A DNA stretch of 26,335 nucleotides. Origin: Candidatus Poribacteria bacterium (GTDB lineage: Bacteria; Poribacteria; WGA-4E; UBA9662). Every line of letters begins with the position of its first letter. The stretch's first letter is position 1. The position numbers and the translations under genes were made by a program. Positions 1 through 6,960 of the stretch are shown here, in pieces. The notes beneath the pieces are model-generated. The model was not told the DNA's origin, searched no databases, and saw only the letters and a program-made list of their open reading frames with translations. The stretch is from assembly GCA_002729015.1 (NCBI GenBank), contig PBVO01000035.1, forward strand, positions 63,813 through 90,147, in the 5' to 3' direction.

Positions 1-143
1 GTCTCGTAAATATCCATTGGTGGTCGCCACAAGTCGGTCTCGACATTGGAAGAGGAGAAAGCATCAAATAGTCGCTCAGCCTCACCTTGCATTTCAATTT
101 TCATTTCAAAAAATTGGTCAATCAGTTCTTTGGAAAACTTCAT
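1..143 (-). CDS. Small heat-shock protein Hsp20/alpha-crystallin family (N-terminal part, cut by window edge)
   Basis: The minus strand opens with an ATG at 143-141 and reads without a stop to the window edge, giving 47 codons. The peptide begins MKFSKELIDQFFEMKIEMQG and ends in the stretch W-R-P-P-M-D-I-Y-E. That is the W-x-P-x-x-D-I-x-E signature just before the alpha-crystallin domain of bacterial Hsp20 proteins. An AGGAGT ribosome binding site (complement of 153-158) sits about ten bases upstream and fixes the start. Family knowledge: Hsp20 proteins are cytosolic ATP-independent chaperones that hold unfolded clients as oligomers. The crystallin domain itself lies outside the window. I saw no CIRCE element upstream. 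Confidence rests on the boundary motif and the good ribosome binding site. Confidence 0.72.
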   Translation of the reverse strand, partial: MKFSKELIDQFFEMKIEMQGEAERLFDAFSSSNVETDLWRPPMDIYE

Positions 144-236
144 GCTAATTTTACTCCTGTCGCTGTTGATTTCTCGATTAATGTCTATTTTCATGTAGTT
201 AAGTTGCTTTTATTGGTTCATATTGTATCGACATCA

Positions 237-2189
237 TTAAGGCCAAAATTGATAGAGTGGGGTATTAGTAATGATACTAGCAATGCTCCAAATGCTCCCG
301 AGGATATAATCGCCTAGTGCTAAGCCTAGAAAAAACGGAATGGCACGGCGGTAAGACTGTAGACCGCCTTGTTTTAATATCACAGCTTTTAAAAACCAAG
401 CAACAAATAAACAACACCATAAATTTGCCATCCCCCAGCTATTTGCCATAGCGTAACCAAGAGGGTGGAGAGGCCACCACAAAAACTTAGTTCGAATCAA
501 CATCATCAAGGTCGTTATTATTACGCCTACTCCCATAAATGCTAAGCCAGGAATATCAACCTCGCGAGGAAATGTTAACCAGCCTTCTAGTTGTCGATAA
601 ACACCTCTTCCGAACCCGAGTGCCCAAGTTTCATAATAACCTGATTCTGCCCCATGACGATAGTAGCTGTCAAGTAATAGCCAGAATACTACTATTGCAC
701 CAACTAAAGTAGCCATCAAAATGGAAATCACTATTTGCTTTGAAGGAATCGACCGAGTTTGTGAAATCTTAAATGCTTCCAACATTTGCGGCATTGGATG
801 GGCTCGGTAGGCTCGATTAAAAAACATATATAAGGAAAATCCAATGAGACTACCTGTTCCTATCCGCTGAGTACCGAAAGCCGTCACTAAAATACTATGT
901 GGATCTATCCTGTGCAAGTCATGTACCAAGAAACCGAGTTCAGCTCTCACACGTGCTATCATAATAGCCAACAAAAAGTAAATCGTAAAAAATAGTAAAA
1001 TTACCCAAGGAGACATACCAATCTGGTAGGAAAAAACACTTAAAAAAGAACAGCCAAAGACAATACCCAGAAAGGCAAATCGGTAGTAAGTGAATTCTCT
1101 AACATCTTCGATTATAGGTTTTAAACCATACTTTATTCCTAAAAGAGACAATAGGTAACGCATGAGAGATTTAAAATGTCCTCTACCGGCCCATAAAGCA
1201 AAGCATAATAAGCCTATGTAAGCACCAAAAGCCTGCTCATTATCGTAAGGGAAACGAGGTATACCACGAAACCCAACTATTTTGCCTACCATCAATTCGA
1301 TCTTGAAAAGAGCATAAAAAAACCAACAAGAAAAAAGTAAATCAAGCGGTATTAAGAAGGCGATACCAATAGCAAATGGGTAAAAGGCAATCTTTACTCC
1401 ACCCATCGCATTCCAAGGTCGGGCAGTGAAATAGTGTTGAATAGACTGACGTTTGACCGGTAAATATGGGACTTCAGGGTAAATCGAATTCATCAAATTC
1501 AGAATGCTAATTCCTGCTGCTAAACCGAAACCGAACCAAACTATCCTTCGATGAAAAAATCTGGAATCTGGATTTACCATTTCGAGCGGTAACTGAATGA
1601 TCGGATAAGTTAACCGCTCTCGTTCAGTCCATTGTAATCTCAACAAAATGTTTAGGCAGAGCATGACAATCATTAACACAAGGATAAAAGCAATCCACCA
1701 AACCGCGGGTTTCAGCCATGCATAAATATGATCTTGGGTATAGAGAGTAGAACCTCCTTCGTAATAATGGCGAAGTGCTTTTTCGTCACTGACAGTAAGC
1801 CATTCTGGCAGTTGACGAAGGAATATCTCCCGCCACTCATTTTCTGGTGTGGCGAAACGAAATGGGTGTCCCAAAATCGTGATTAAAATCTCCATCATAT
1901 CGTGGGAACAGAGAGATGAAACCACACATAGCATCACGTAAATAGTTAAAACTTCGGCTTGTGTTAGAACTAGTAAGGAGGAAAGTTGATTCAAAAACAG
2001 ACCAATCAAAAGCAACCAGAAAATTATAAAAATAACATTTGATAATGGGTGAATAAGAGTTGGGTGAGTGTATCGAACGACCTCCAACTGTATCAGCCAA
2101 AATACATTAATTGGAATTAAACAGAGAACAATTAGAAAGGATTTGACTGTTAGACCATTCTCGGAAGGTGGATTCACTGATGAATCCAT
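237..2189 (-). CDS. DUF6785/DUF6784 family polytopic membrane protein
   Basis: A 650-residue protein dominated by hydrophobic segments, probably 12 or more membrane helices, with few charged loops. The N-terminus (I-P-I-N-V-F-W-L-I-Q-L-E-V-V-R-Y) and the C-terminal block around F-L-W-W-P-L-H-P-L-G-Y-A-M-A-N-S-W match my memory of the DUF6785 and DUF6784 domains. These are common in Poribacteria, Planctomycetes and relatives, and the family has no established function. A transporter role is inference from topology. The ATG at 2189-2187 lies inside the end of the CapA-like gene upstream (16-nt overlap), so translation is probably coupled. The start has only a weak GGGG-type ribosome binding site of its own. 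It is the last gene of the unit that begins with the EutN gene. The shorter overlapping ORF at 1837-2100 is a shadow. Confidence 0.8.
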   Translation of the reverse strand: MDSSVNPPSENGLTVKSFLIVLCLIPINVFWLIQLEVVRYTHPTLIHPLSNVIFIIFWLLLIGLFLNQLSSLLVLTQAEVLTIYVMLCVVSSLCSHDMMEILITILGHPFRFATPENEWREIFLRQLPEWLTVSDEKALRHYYEGGSTLYTQDHIYAWLKPAVWWIAFILVLMIVMLCLNILLRLQWTERERLTYPIIQLPLEMVNPDSRFFHRRIVWFGFGLAAGISILNLMNSIYPEVPYLPVKRQSIQHYFTARPWNAMGGVKIAFYPFAIGIAFLIPLDLLFSCWFFYALFKIELMVGKIVGFRGIPRFPYDNEQAFGAYIGLLCFALWAGRGHFKSLMRYLLSLLGIKYGLKPIIEDVREFTYYRFAFLGIVFGCSFLSVFSYQIGMSPWVILLFFTIYFLLAIMIARVRAELGFLVHDLHRIDPHSILVTAFGTQRIGTGSLIGFSLYMFFNRAYRAHPMPQMLEAFKISQTRSIPSKQIVISILMATLVGAIVVFWLLLDSYYRHGAESGYYETWALGFGRGVYRQLEGWLTFPREVDIPGLAFMGVGVIITTLMMLIRTKFLWWPLHPLGYAMANSWGMANLWCCLFVAWFLKAVILKQGGLQSYRRAIPFFLGLALGDYILGSIWSIASIITNTPLYQFWP

Positions 2190-3274
2190 CCCCGTCCAGA
2201 TTCGATCTGGACGTCTGTGTTTAAACCTTCACACAATTTCTGATATTTTTGGAGTGTAGATGTAGCCTGTTGTCCTTCTGAAATCTGAGGTTGGTATTTC
2301 ACCTTTGGGTTTCCGACCCAGACAGGAACTAACTCTATATGCTTAAATTGTCGTTTTTGAAAAACAACTTTTGGTATAACAATTTGGCTGTGTTGCTTGT
2401 CGTATGTTTCGTATATGAGGTCAGCCAAGCTATAAATTATCGGCTTGCCTTCAAATATTTGGATCCCTTGTAGAGTATGTAGGCGTTGAGATAGAACCAA
2501 ATCAGCACCTGCAGAGATTAGTGATTGCGCAAAAAACTGCTGCCTTTGGCTGACGATCTCACTTTTTGACTCTTTTCCCCAATGCATCATCACCACCAAC
2601 AAGTCAGCTTGATTCGCCATTTCTTCAGTTCGTTTTATCATGTGAGTATAGAGTGCGCGTGCCACCTTAATCTGTCCATCTTGGCTGAAAGCACCCGCGT
2701 GATAGTAAGTAACAAAGGCAACTTGGACTACTTGACCATTTTTTTGTAGGTTGAACCGGGCAGGTTGTTGTGCTGCATAATCGGAAAGCCCAACACCAAT
2801 TGTCTTAACTCCCATGCGAGTTAAGTGCTGGATAGTATCTTCAACGGCTACTGGACCAAAATCATGTAGGTTGGGGGTTGACAGCGATATCAGGTCCCAT
2901 CCAGCTTGGGCGATAGACGTTGATAGACCAGGTATCGCACGAAAAGACTGTTTTCCTTTCACTTTAGAAAGAGATTGATACTGTGGCTCACCATTTTCAG
3001 AGATACTGGTATTAAGTGTAGCTAACGCAATATCAGCTCCTTGAACCTCGCCCTTAATTAGTTTAAATAGAACATCTAAACCTTGTCGGCGTAGGATAGG
3101 AGTTAATCGACTACCAACTGTAATATCACCACCAACGAGTATTGAAACTTGATCGTTATTCGGATCAGCTTCAGCTAATCCAGTCAGATTGAACTCAACA
3201 ATAAGAAAAGTTATAGGAAGAATAAATCGACGGAGGCTGACCAATAACGAGAGGATTCGACGACATAGAGACAT
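2174..3274 (-). CDS. CapA-like (PGA_cap) metallophosphatase-fold protein with eroded metal sites, exported
   Basis: The fold is recognisable from CapA/PgsA order: an early G-G-D-I-T (about residues 49-52), a long alpha/beta core, H-W-G-K-E-S (about 231), a G-A-D-L-V motif, and Y-S-L near 281. Several residues that bind metal in this family are changed. The N-L-E motif reads T-L-N-T, the L-A-N-N-H-x-x-D-Y-G motif reads L-S-T-P-N-L-H-D-F-G, H-H-P-H reads S-Q-R-L-H, and S-L-G-N-F reads S-L-A-D-L. I infer loss or change of catalysis. A basic, hydrophobic N-terminus ending near A-E-A-D looks like a signal peptide, so it is probably periplasmic. The frame is open to an ATG at 3310, but the ATG at 3274 is preferred because GGAA lies six bases upstream and gives a shorter signal. 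It follows the aldolase gene and overlaps the DUF6785 gene by 16 nt. Confidence 0.72.
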   Translation of the reverse strand: MSLCRRILSLLVSLRRFILPITFLIVEFNLTGLAEADPNNDQVSILVGGDITVGSRLTPILRRQGLDVLFKLIKGEVQGADIALATLNTSISENGEPQYQSLSKVKGKQSFRAIPGLSTSIAQAGWDLISLSTPNLHDFGPVAVEDTIQHLTRMGVKTIGVGLSDYAAQQPARFNLQKNGQVVQVAFVTYYHAGAFSQDGQIKVARALYTHMIKRTEEMANQADLLVVMMHWGKESKSEIVSQRQQFFAQSLISAGADLVLSQRLHTLQGIQIFEGKPIIYSLADLIYETYDKQHSQIVIPKVVFQKRQFKHIELVPVWVGNPKVKYQPQISEGQQATSTLQKYQKLCEGLNTDVQIESGRGWIHQ

Positions 3275-3315
3275 CGTCGCTTCCAGATTCTGGTGAAAAA
3301 TTCTTTTCATCCAGT

Positions 3316-4389
3316 CTAGGGATAGTTATATAGATTACCGGTTTCTGATGAAGATTCCGTAGAGCTAGGATCGGTCGTACTGGTCTGATCTAACTCTGGT
3401 AACTGGTTAGCCGCAAATTCATCCAAAATGCAAGAGACAGTTTCTTCTGAGTACGCTTGTGAGTCGATGCTAGTTTGGTTTGCTTCCCAGGCCATCCGAG
3501 CAGCAGCTTCGAAATACTCAGCATGACGATAGCTATCGAGGATATCAACACCACGGGAGAAAGTACCGTGACCAGTCCAATACACGACATGACGAAATTG
3601 ATCAGAATTCTTATCTGGAAGATCCTTCCCTTGGAATAGTCGTAGACTCTGAAACGACAATTCAGGTATACCTGGAGCTTTCTCCATCACCAATCCAATT
3701 CCACCAACGCTATCGTATATTATCGGTGTCTCTGGTTCATAACCCTTCAAGAAATCATAAAACTTCTCAGGAACACCATGTTCTGATCGAGAAATCAAAT
3801 TTAGAAACTTAGGTTGCAGGTGTACCAAAGCATTAAATTCGTAATCCCCGAGCTGATCAAAAACTAACATATAGTGAAAAAACTCACTGGTGGGTTTAGG
3901 TAGTTTGTTCCCTGTTCTTTCGAGTTCTGAAATGGTTGGAGTACCATACCTCATCCGGTAGTGAACACCATCTGATTCCATTTCTAATATTGTTACGTTC
4001 AGGGAAGGATGTTCTAATCCAACCAAGTCTAATCTGCATCCAGACTTAGTCAACAAGACATGACGACCAACTAGGTTATTGACAGTAATCGCAGCAGGTA
4101 ATCTACCACGTGGAGATTCTTCGATAGGTAGCAGGTAATCCGACCCGACTATTTCTGTCATTAGAGCCCCCATGTTACCAGCTGACCCCCATAAATATCC
4201 ATTACGATGGGCATGGCTGCCAGCCCAGCCCATCTGCCCGATCAATGTTCCGATCTCGCTATCAACTCCAATGGGAGCCAAAGTCGGTTGGTATCCTCGC
4301 TCTAGCCACTTTCGATAGCGATAGCTTTGGGCAACAGGAGGGAACTTCTCTTGTGTCAAATAAGGATTGGTTAAACCCGCTGTACTCAT
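3316..4389 (-). CDS. RhaD-like class II aldolase family protein, Zn ligand His replaced by Gln
   Basis: A 357-residue protein whose centre follows the order of E. coli L-rhamnulose-1-phosphate aldolase. There is a G-S-A-G-N-M phosphate-loop-like segment (68-73), L-L-T-K-S-G (112-117), a V-T-I-L-E-M-E-S-D-G strand, P-T-S-E with the catalytic Glu (E169), the metal motif, and a final Y-W-T-G-H-G-T-F (H274) before the closing helix. The metal motif reads A-L-V-H-L-Q, where RhaD has M-H-C-H, so two of the three Zn histidines (H190, H274) remain and the second is Gln192. Family role: aldol cleavage of a sugar-1-phosphate to DHAP and lactaldehyde. Whether this copy is active is open. The N-terminus (about 40 residues) and the Ser/Thr/Glu-rich tail are longer than in RhaD. 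It starts 13 nt after the EutN gene, which in planctomycete-type microcompartments is a typical partner. Confidence 0.68.
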   Translation of the reverse strand: MSTAGLTNPYLTQEKFPPVAQSYRYRKWLERGYQPTLAPIGVDSEIGTLIGQMGWAGSHAHRNGYLWGSAGNMGALMTEIVGSDYLLPIEESPRGRLPAAITVNNLVGRHVLLTKSGCRLDLVGLEHPSLNVTILEMESDGVHYRMRYGTPTISELERTGNKLPKPTSEFFHYMLVFDQLGDYEFNALVHLQPKFLNLISRSEHGVPEKFYDFLKGYEPETPIIYDSVGGIGLVMEKAPGIPELSFQSLRLFQGKDLPDKNSDQFRHVVYWTGHGTFSRGVDILDSYRHAEYFEAAARMAWEANQTSIDSQAYSEETVSCILDEFAANQLPELDQTSTTDPSSTESSSETGNLYNYP

Positions 4390-4402
4390 CCTACTTTTTT
4401 CT

Positions 4403-4690
4403 CTACTTCTTATAAATGATTTGGCCCTCTATTTCGACCATATCCACGATTGCCATAACTACCGAATCTATCGGTTTCCCACTCGTTGAATCGGTATATC
4501 GAGCGGAACTACCCGCTGCAGTCAAAACCATTTCGCCAATACCAGCTCCCACAGCATCCATTGCAACTGTGTATTGACGTACTAAATGACCGTCTATATC
4601 AACTGACTGAACAATCATCAATTTGCTACCGACTAGTTTCTCATCTTTCCGAGTGGCAACTAGCGTGCCAACCACCTTTCCCAACGTCAT
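4403..4690 (-). CDS. EutN/CcmL-type bacterial microcompartment vertex protein
   Basis: A 95-residue protein of normal length for the family. The L-G-K-V-V-G-T-L-V-A-T-R-K opening, the G-S-K-L-M-I-V-Q segment, the highly conserved D-A-V-G-A-G-x-G-E-M-V-L, the G-S-S-A-R motif and the P-I-D-S-V-V-M-A-I-V-D ending are all present. Family knowledge: these proteins form pentamers that cap the vertices of microcompartment shells, and orphan homologues without a shell also exist. Translation starts at the ATG at 4690, with an AAGAG-type ribosome binding site upstream. It is the first gene of the unit that continues with the RhaD-like aldolase, the CapA-like protein and the DUF6785 protein. No hexameter-forming BMC-H gene is visible in the window, so a true shell cannot be claimed from here. 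Confidence 0.88.
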   Translation of the reverse strand: MTLGKVVGTLVATRKDEKLVGSKLMIVQSVDIDGHLVRQYTVAMDAVGAGIGEMVLTAAGSSARYTDSTSGKPIDSVVMAIVDMVEIEGQIIYKK

Positions 4691-5416
4691 CTAAATGCTC
4701 TTTTTTCATTGAATAGGCTGTTATGGTAAACTGAAATACAGATCAAAGTCAAGCTTACAATTTGGGTATTCTTCCTCTACATCTTGTTAATCAACATAAT
4801 TTGATCAGTGGATCAGAAGAAATCAGAGAAGTAAGAAATTTCTCATCTTATGAAGTAAACATTCCACTGTACATCTCGGGTCAAAAACAATCGAGAATCG
4901 CTTCACACAACGTTACTTACAAAGTAAATGACGTAAAAATTTTATACTGAAGATATTCAGTTTTTCTTCGCTGACACACAGATTACCTGTATGATTGATA
5001 CAATCTCGTTATGAATTTTTTATCTAACAAAACCAGTATAGCTCTAGCGTCTCTCGTATAATTTAATATCATTGCGTGAGTTTTCAAAAGAGATTAAAAA
5101 TCTCGGAGCCAATAGCTCAAATACATTTTGTCAGCTTTTATATTCTGAGAAGAATACGTTCAGGTGTGTAATCAGATAGACAAATTAGGTATTGACAACT
5201 ATGAATTACACGGTTCATCGTACTATGCGCAGTTGATCAAATTTTTAGACCTATTTTTCTTAAAGTAGACTGACTTATTGGAATGATTTGAAAACGAACA
5301 CACCAAAAGAGAATAATAATACACAACTAGATAATACTATTTTTTTGTCCGTTGAACCTTGCTAATCCTGTTCGATTTCATATGATTCGATTATATAGAG
5401 TTGAACTGATTCGGTT
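4691..5416. other. AT-rich intergenic region (726 bp) between the EutN unit and the M20 gene
   Basis: I see no convincing gene here. The plus-strand ORF 4762-4950 (62 codons, TTG start) has no ribosome binding site and no family resemblance. The region must hold the promoter of the EutN unit, but I could not find a good -35/-10 pair on the minus strand close to 4690. A plus-strand TATAAT at 5057-5062 has no good -35 partner. A small hairpin followed by T residues lies at 4946-4965 and is listed separately. A leader RNA or small RNA is possible but not shown. Confidence 0.5.
4946..4965 (+). terminator. Possible intrinsic terminator hairpin
   Basis: A perfect 6-bp stem (ACTGAA at 4946-4951 and TTCAGT at 4956-4961) with a GATA loop is followed by a run of T. 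It resembles a short rho-independent terminator read on the plus strand. No plus-strand gene precedes it except the doubtful ORF that ends at 4950, so its role is unclear. The stem is AT-rich and weak. Confidence 0.25.
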
Positions 5417-6577
5417 CTAGAAATTAAGCATTATCTGTCGATAAATGTCGACGGCTTGAATTACCTGTTGACATTCCACCCATTCTACTGCCGAATGGGC
5501 TTGGTCTATACTGCCAGGGCCAAGCACAATCGATGGAATACCACGAATGGTAAATTTGCTTGCATCAGTACCATAAGGCACACCAGTAATAGTTGACTGT
5601 CCCAAGATATTTTGACAGGCCCGATGACTAATCTGAACAATTTCCTCATGTTCTTTAGTTTCCATCGCATTATCTAACATGATAGCCTCGACTGTGGCTT
5701 CAAATTCTCTATCTTCATTGGTCATCTGTTCAATTAACTGTTGGAATGGTAATATTGCATCAGATGGTTTCTCTCCGGGTATGGTACGACGGTCGATCTC
5801 AATTACACACTGGTCGGGAACAAAGTTGATTTGCGTTCCTCCTGAAATGAGTCCAATGTTCAATGTTGGGCTCCCAACTAGTGGGTGGTCCTGGTCATGA
5901 TATGTAGGAAGAATTTGTTCTTCAATTGCCTTAATTATCTTTGTCATTTGAAGAATAGCATTGACTCCTAAATAAGGCTTAGAACTATGGGCAGCGACAC
6001 CTTGTGCTCGGATACGGAATCTGGCTAATCCCTTGTGGCTACGAACCACGGATAAATCAGTTGGTTCAGCTACCACCACTGCCGTAACTGATGATTCGTT
6101 GGCCAATGCTAAGGCCCCACCAAACCCATTCTCTTCATCGACAACTCCGGCATATTGGATGGTAGAATTTGGCTTAATTCCCGCAATTTTCAGATCCTTC
6201 ATGGCCATCATCATGGCTGCGCCACCCGCCTTAGTATCACAAGATCCTCTACCATACAAGTTTCCTTTTCGGATATGTGGATCAAAAGGTGGTATATTCA
6301 TCATTTCAGCAGATGCTGTATCCATATGACATTCAAAGAGCAAAGTCCGGTCTGAGCGTTTTCCTGGTAAAGTAGCAATCACATTATCTCGGCCAGGGTA
6401 AACAGGTTGTCTTTGGCATGTAATATCTAAATCTGTGAAGAATTTTTCAATGTAGTTAGCTACTTCTACCTCTCCTCTTTGACCACCAGGTAAACCAGGA
6501 TTGACACTCTCAATAGATACTAAATCCTGTAATCTAGCCAAAACTTCGTTACTATGTCTGGACCAAGAGTTATTCAT
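5417..6577 (-). CDS. M20 family metallopeptidase/deacylase (ArgE/DapE-like)
   Basis: A 386-residue zinc hydrolase with the full M20 set: E-C-H-M-D (H84, D86), G-R-G-S-C-D-T-K-A-G with the bridging Asp114, D-E-E-N with the catalytic Glu pair (E148, E149), A-E-P-T-D (E171), the dimerisation-domain motif A-A-H-S-S-K near 195, and the late A-H-S-A-V-E-W His. The family removes acyl or amino-acid groups from N-acylated amino acids or peptides in the cytosol. Acetylornithine deacetylase and succinyl-diaminopimelate desuccinylase are the closest named relatives, but the exact substrate cannot be read from motifs. No arg or dap genes flank it. The ATG at 6577 lacks a clear ribosome binding site. It stands alone, with long gaps on both sides. 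Confidence 0.88.
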   Translation of the reverse strand: MNNSWSRHSNEVLARLQDLVSIESVNPGLPGGQRGEVEVANYIEKFFTDLDITCQRQPVYPGRDNVIATLPGKRSDRTLLFECHMDTASAEMMNIPPFDPHIRKGNLYGRGSCDTKAGGAAMMMAMKDLKIAGIKPNSTIQYAGVVDEENGFGGALALANESSVTAVVVAEPTDLSVVRSHKGLARFRIRAQGVAAHSSKPYLGVNAILQMTKIIKAIEEQILPTYHDQDHPLVGSPTLNIGLISGGTQINFVPDQCVIEIDRRTIPGEKPSDAILPFQQLIEQMTNEDREFEATVEAIMLDNAMETKEHEEIVQISHRACQNILGQSTITGVPYGTDASKFTIRGIPSIVLGPGSIDQAHSAVEWVECQQVIQAVDIYRQIMLNF

Positions 6578-6631
6578 AAAATTGACCGATTTTTGTTCTT
6601 CATCCTTGTTAGTATTTCAATGAAGGTTAAT

Positions 6632-6643
6632 TCTAGATCTAGA
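6632..6643. repeat. Perfect 12-bp palindrome upstream of the M20 gene
   Basis: TCTAGATCTAGA reads the same on both strands. It lies 55-66 bp upstream of the M20 start and overlaps a TAGAAT (minus strand, 6635-6630) that could serve as a -10 box. It could be an operator for a dimeric repressor, but a single site without a known regulator is weak evidence. Confidence 0.3.
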
Positions 6644-6912
6644 TATGTCTGATTTTGGTCTTATTGGTATTGTCTGTAGTCTAAAGATATTGATAACCAA
6701 TTCTACGAAAGAAAAACTGAAAGAGCCACTACCAAGAATCTTATCAAACTATTCATACGAATTTCATTACTGTAAAAAGGTCTACTACAGTCCCCACACT
6801 CTGATTAGGCAAAACCTGTTTCGAAAACCTTATCTCTCTGGCTAGACTTAGATTTGGTTCACCATGTTTCCAAATGTATCTTTTGTTTTTCAATTTCTTC
6901 CGGTTGATCATT

Positions 6913-6958
6913 TTATTGTAAACGGAATCGTCAAACAGCCTGAGTTTTTTTACAATAA
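6913..6958 (-). terminator. Inverted repeat after the OPX gene, possible terminator
   Basis: TTATTGTAAA at 6913-6922 and TTTACAATAA at 6949-6958 are perfect 10-bp inverted copies, separated by 26 bases. They begin three bases beyond the OPX stop codon. The stem is AT-rich, the loop is long, and the T run after the stem on the minus strand is short, so this is at best a weak terminator or RNA-end-protecting hairpin. Confidence 0.3.
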
Positions 6959-6960
6959 TT

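Larger units (their letters stand above)
6578..6960. other. Intergenic region (383 bp) between M20 and OPX genes
   Basis: No gene is supported. The plus-strand ORF at 6645-6845 has no ribosome binding site and no recognisable family. The region holds the probable control sequence of the M20 gene, including a perfect palindrome at 6632-6643, and an inverted repeat just beyond the stop of the OPX gene at 6913-6958. Confidence 0.5.

Noticed and set aside
87..317. Plus-strand 76-codon ORF
   Set aside because: It runs over the Hsp20 start on the other strand, which has a clear motif and ribosome binding site, and into the end of the DUF6785 gene.
237..4690. A complete fucose/rhamnose bacterial microcompartment
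   Set aside because: Only the vertex protein and an aldolase are present; no BMC-H, aldehyde dehydrogenase, phosphotransacylase or kinase is in the window.
4762..4950. Plus-strand 62-codon ORF in the gap upstream of the EutN gene
   Set aside because: TTG start, no ribosome binding site, no recognisable motif, and composition like the surrounding non-coding DNA. Its end at a small hairpin is noted, but this is not enough for a gene.
6645..6845. Plus-strand 66-codon ORF between the M20 and OPX genes
   Set aside because: No ribosome binding site and no family resemblance; length is within what chance gives in AT-rich DNA.
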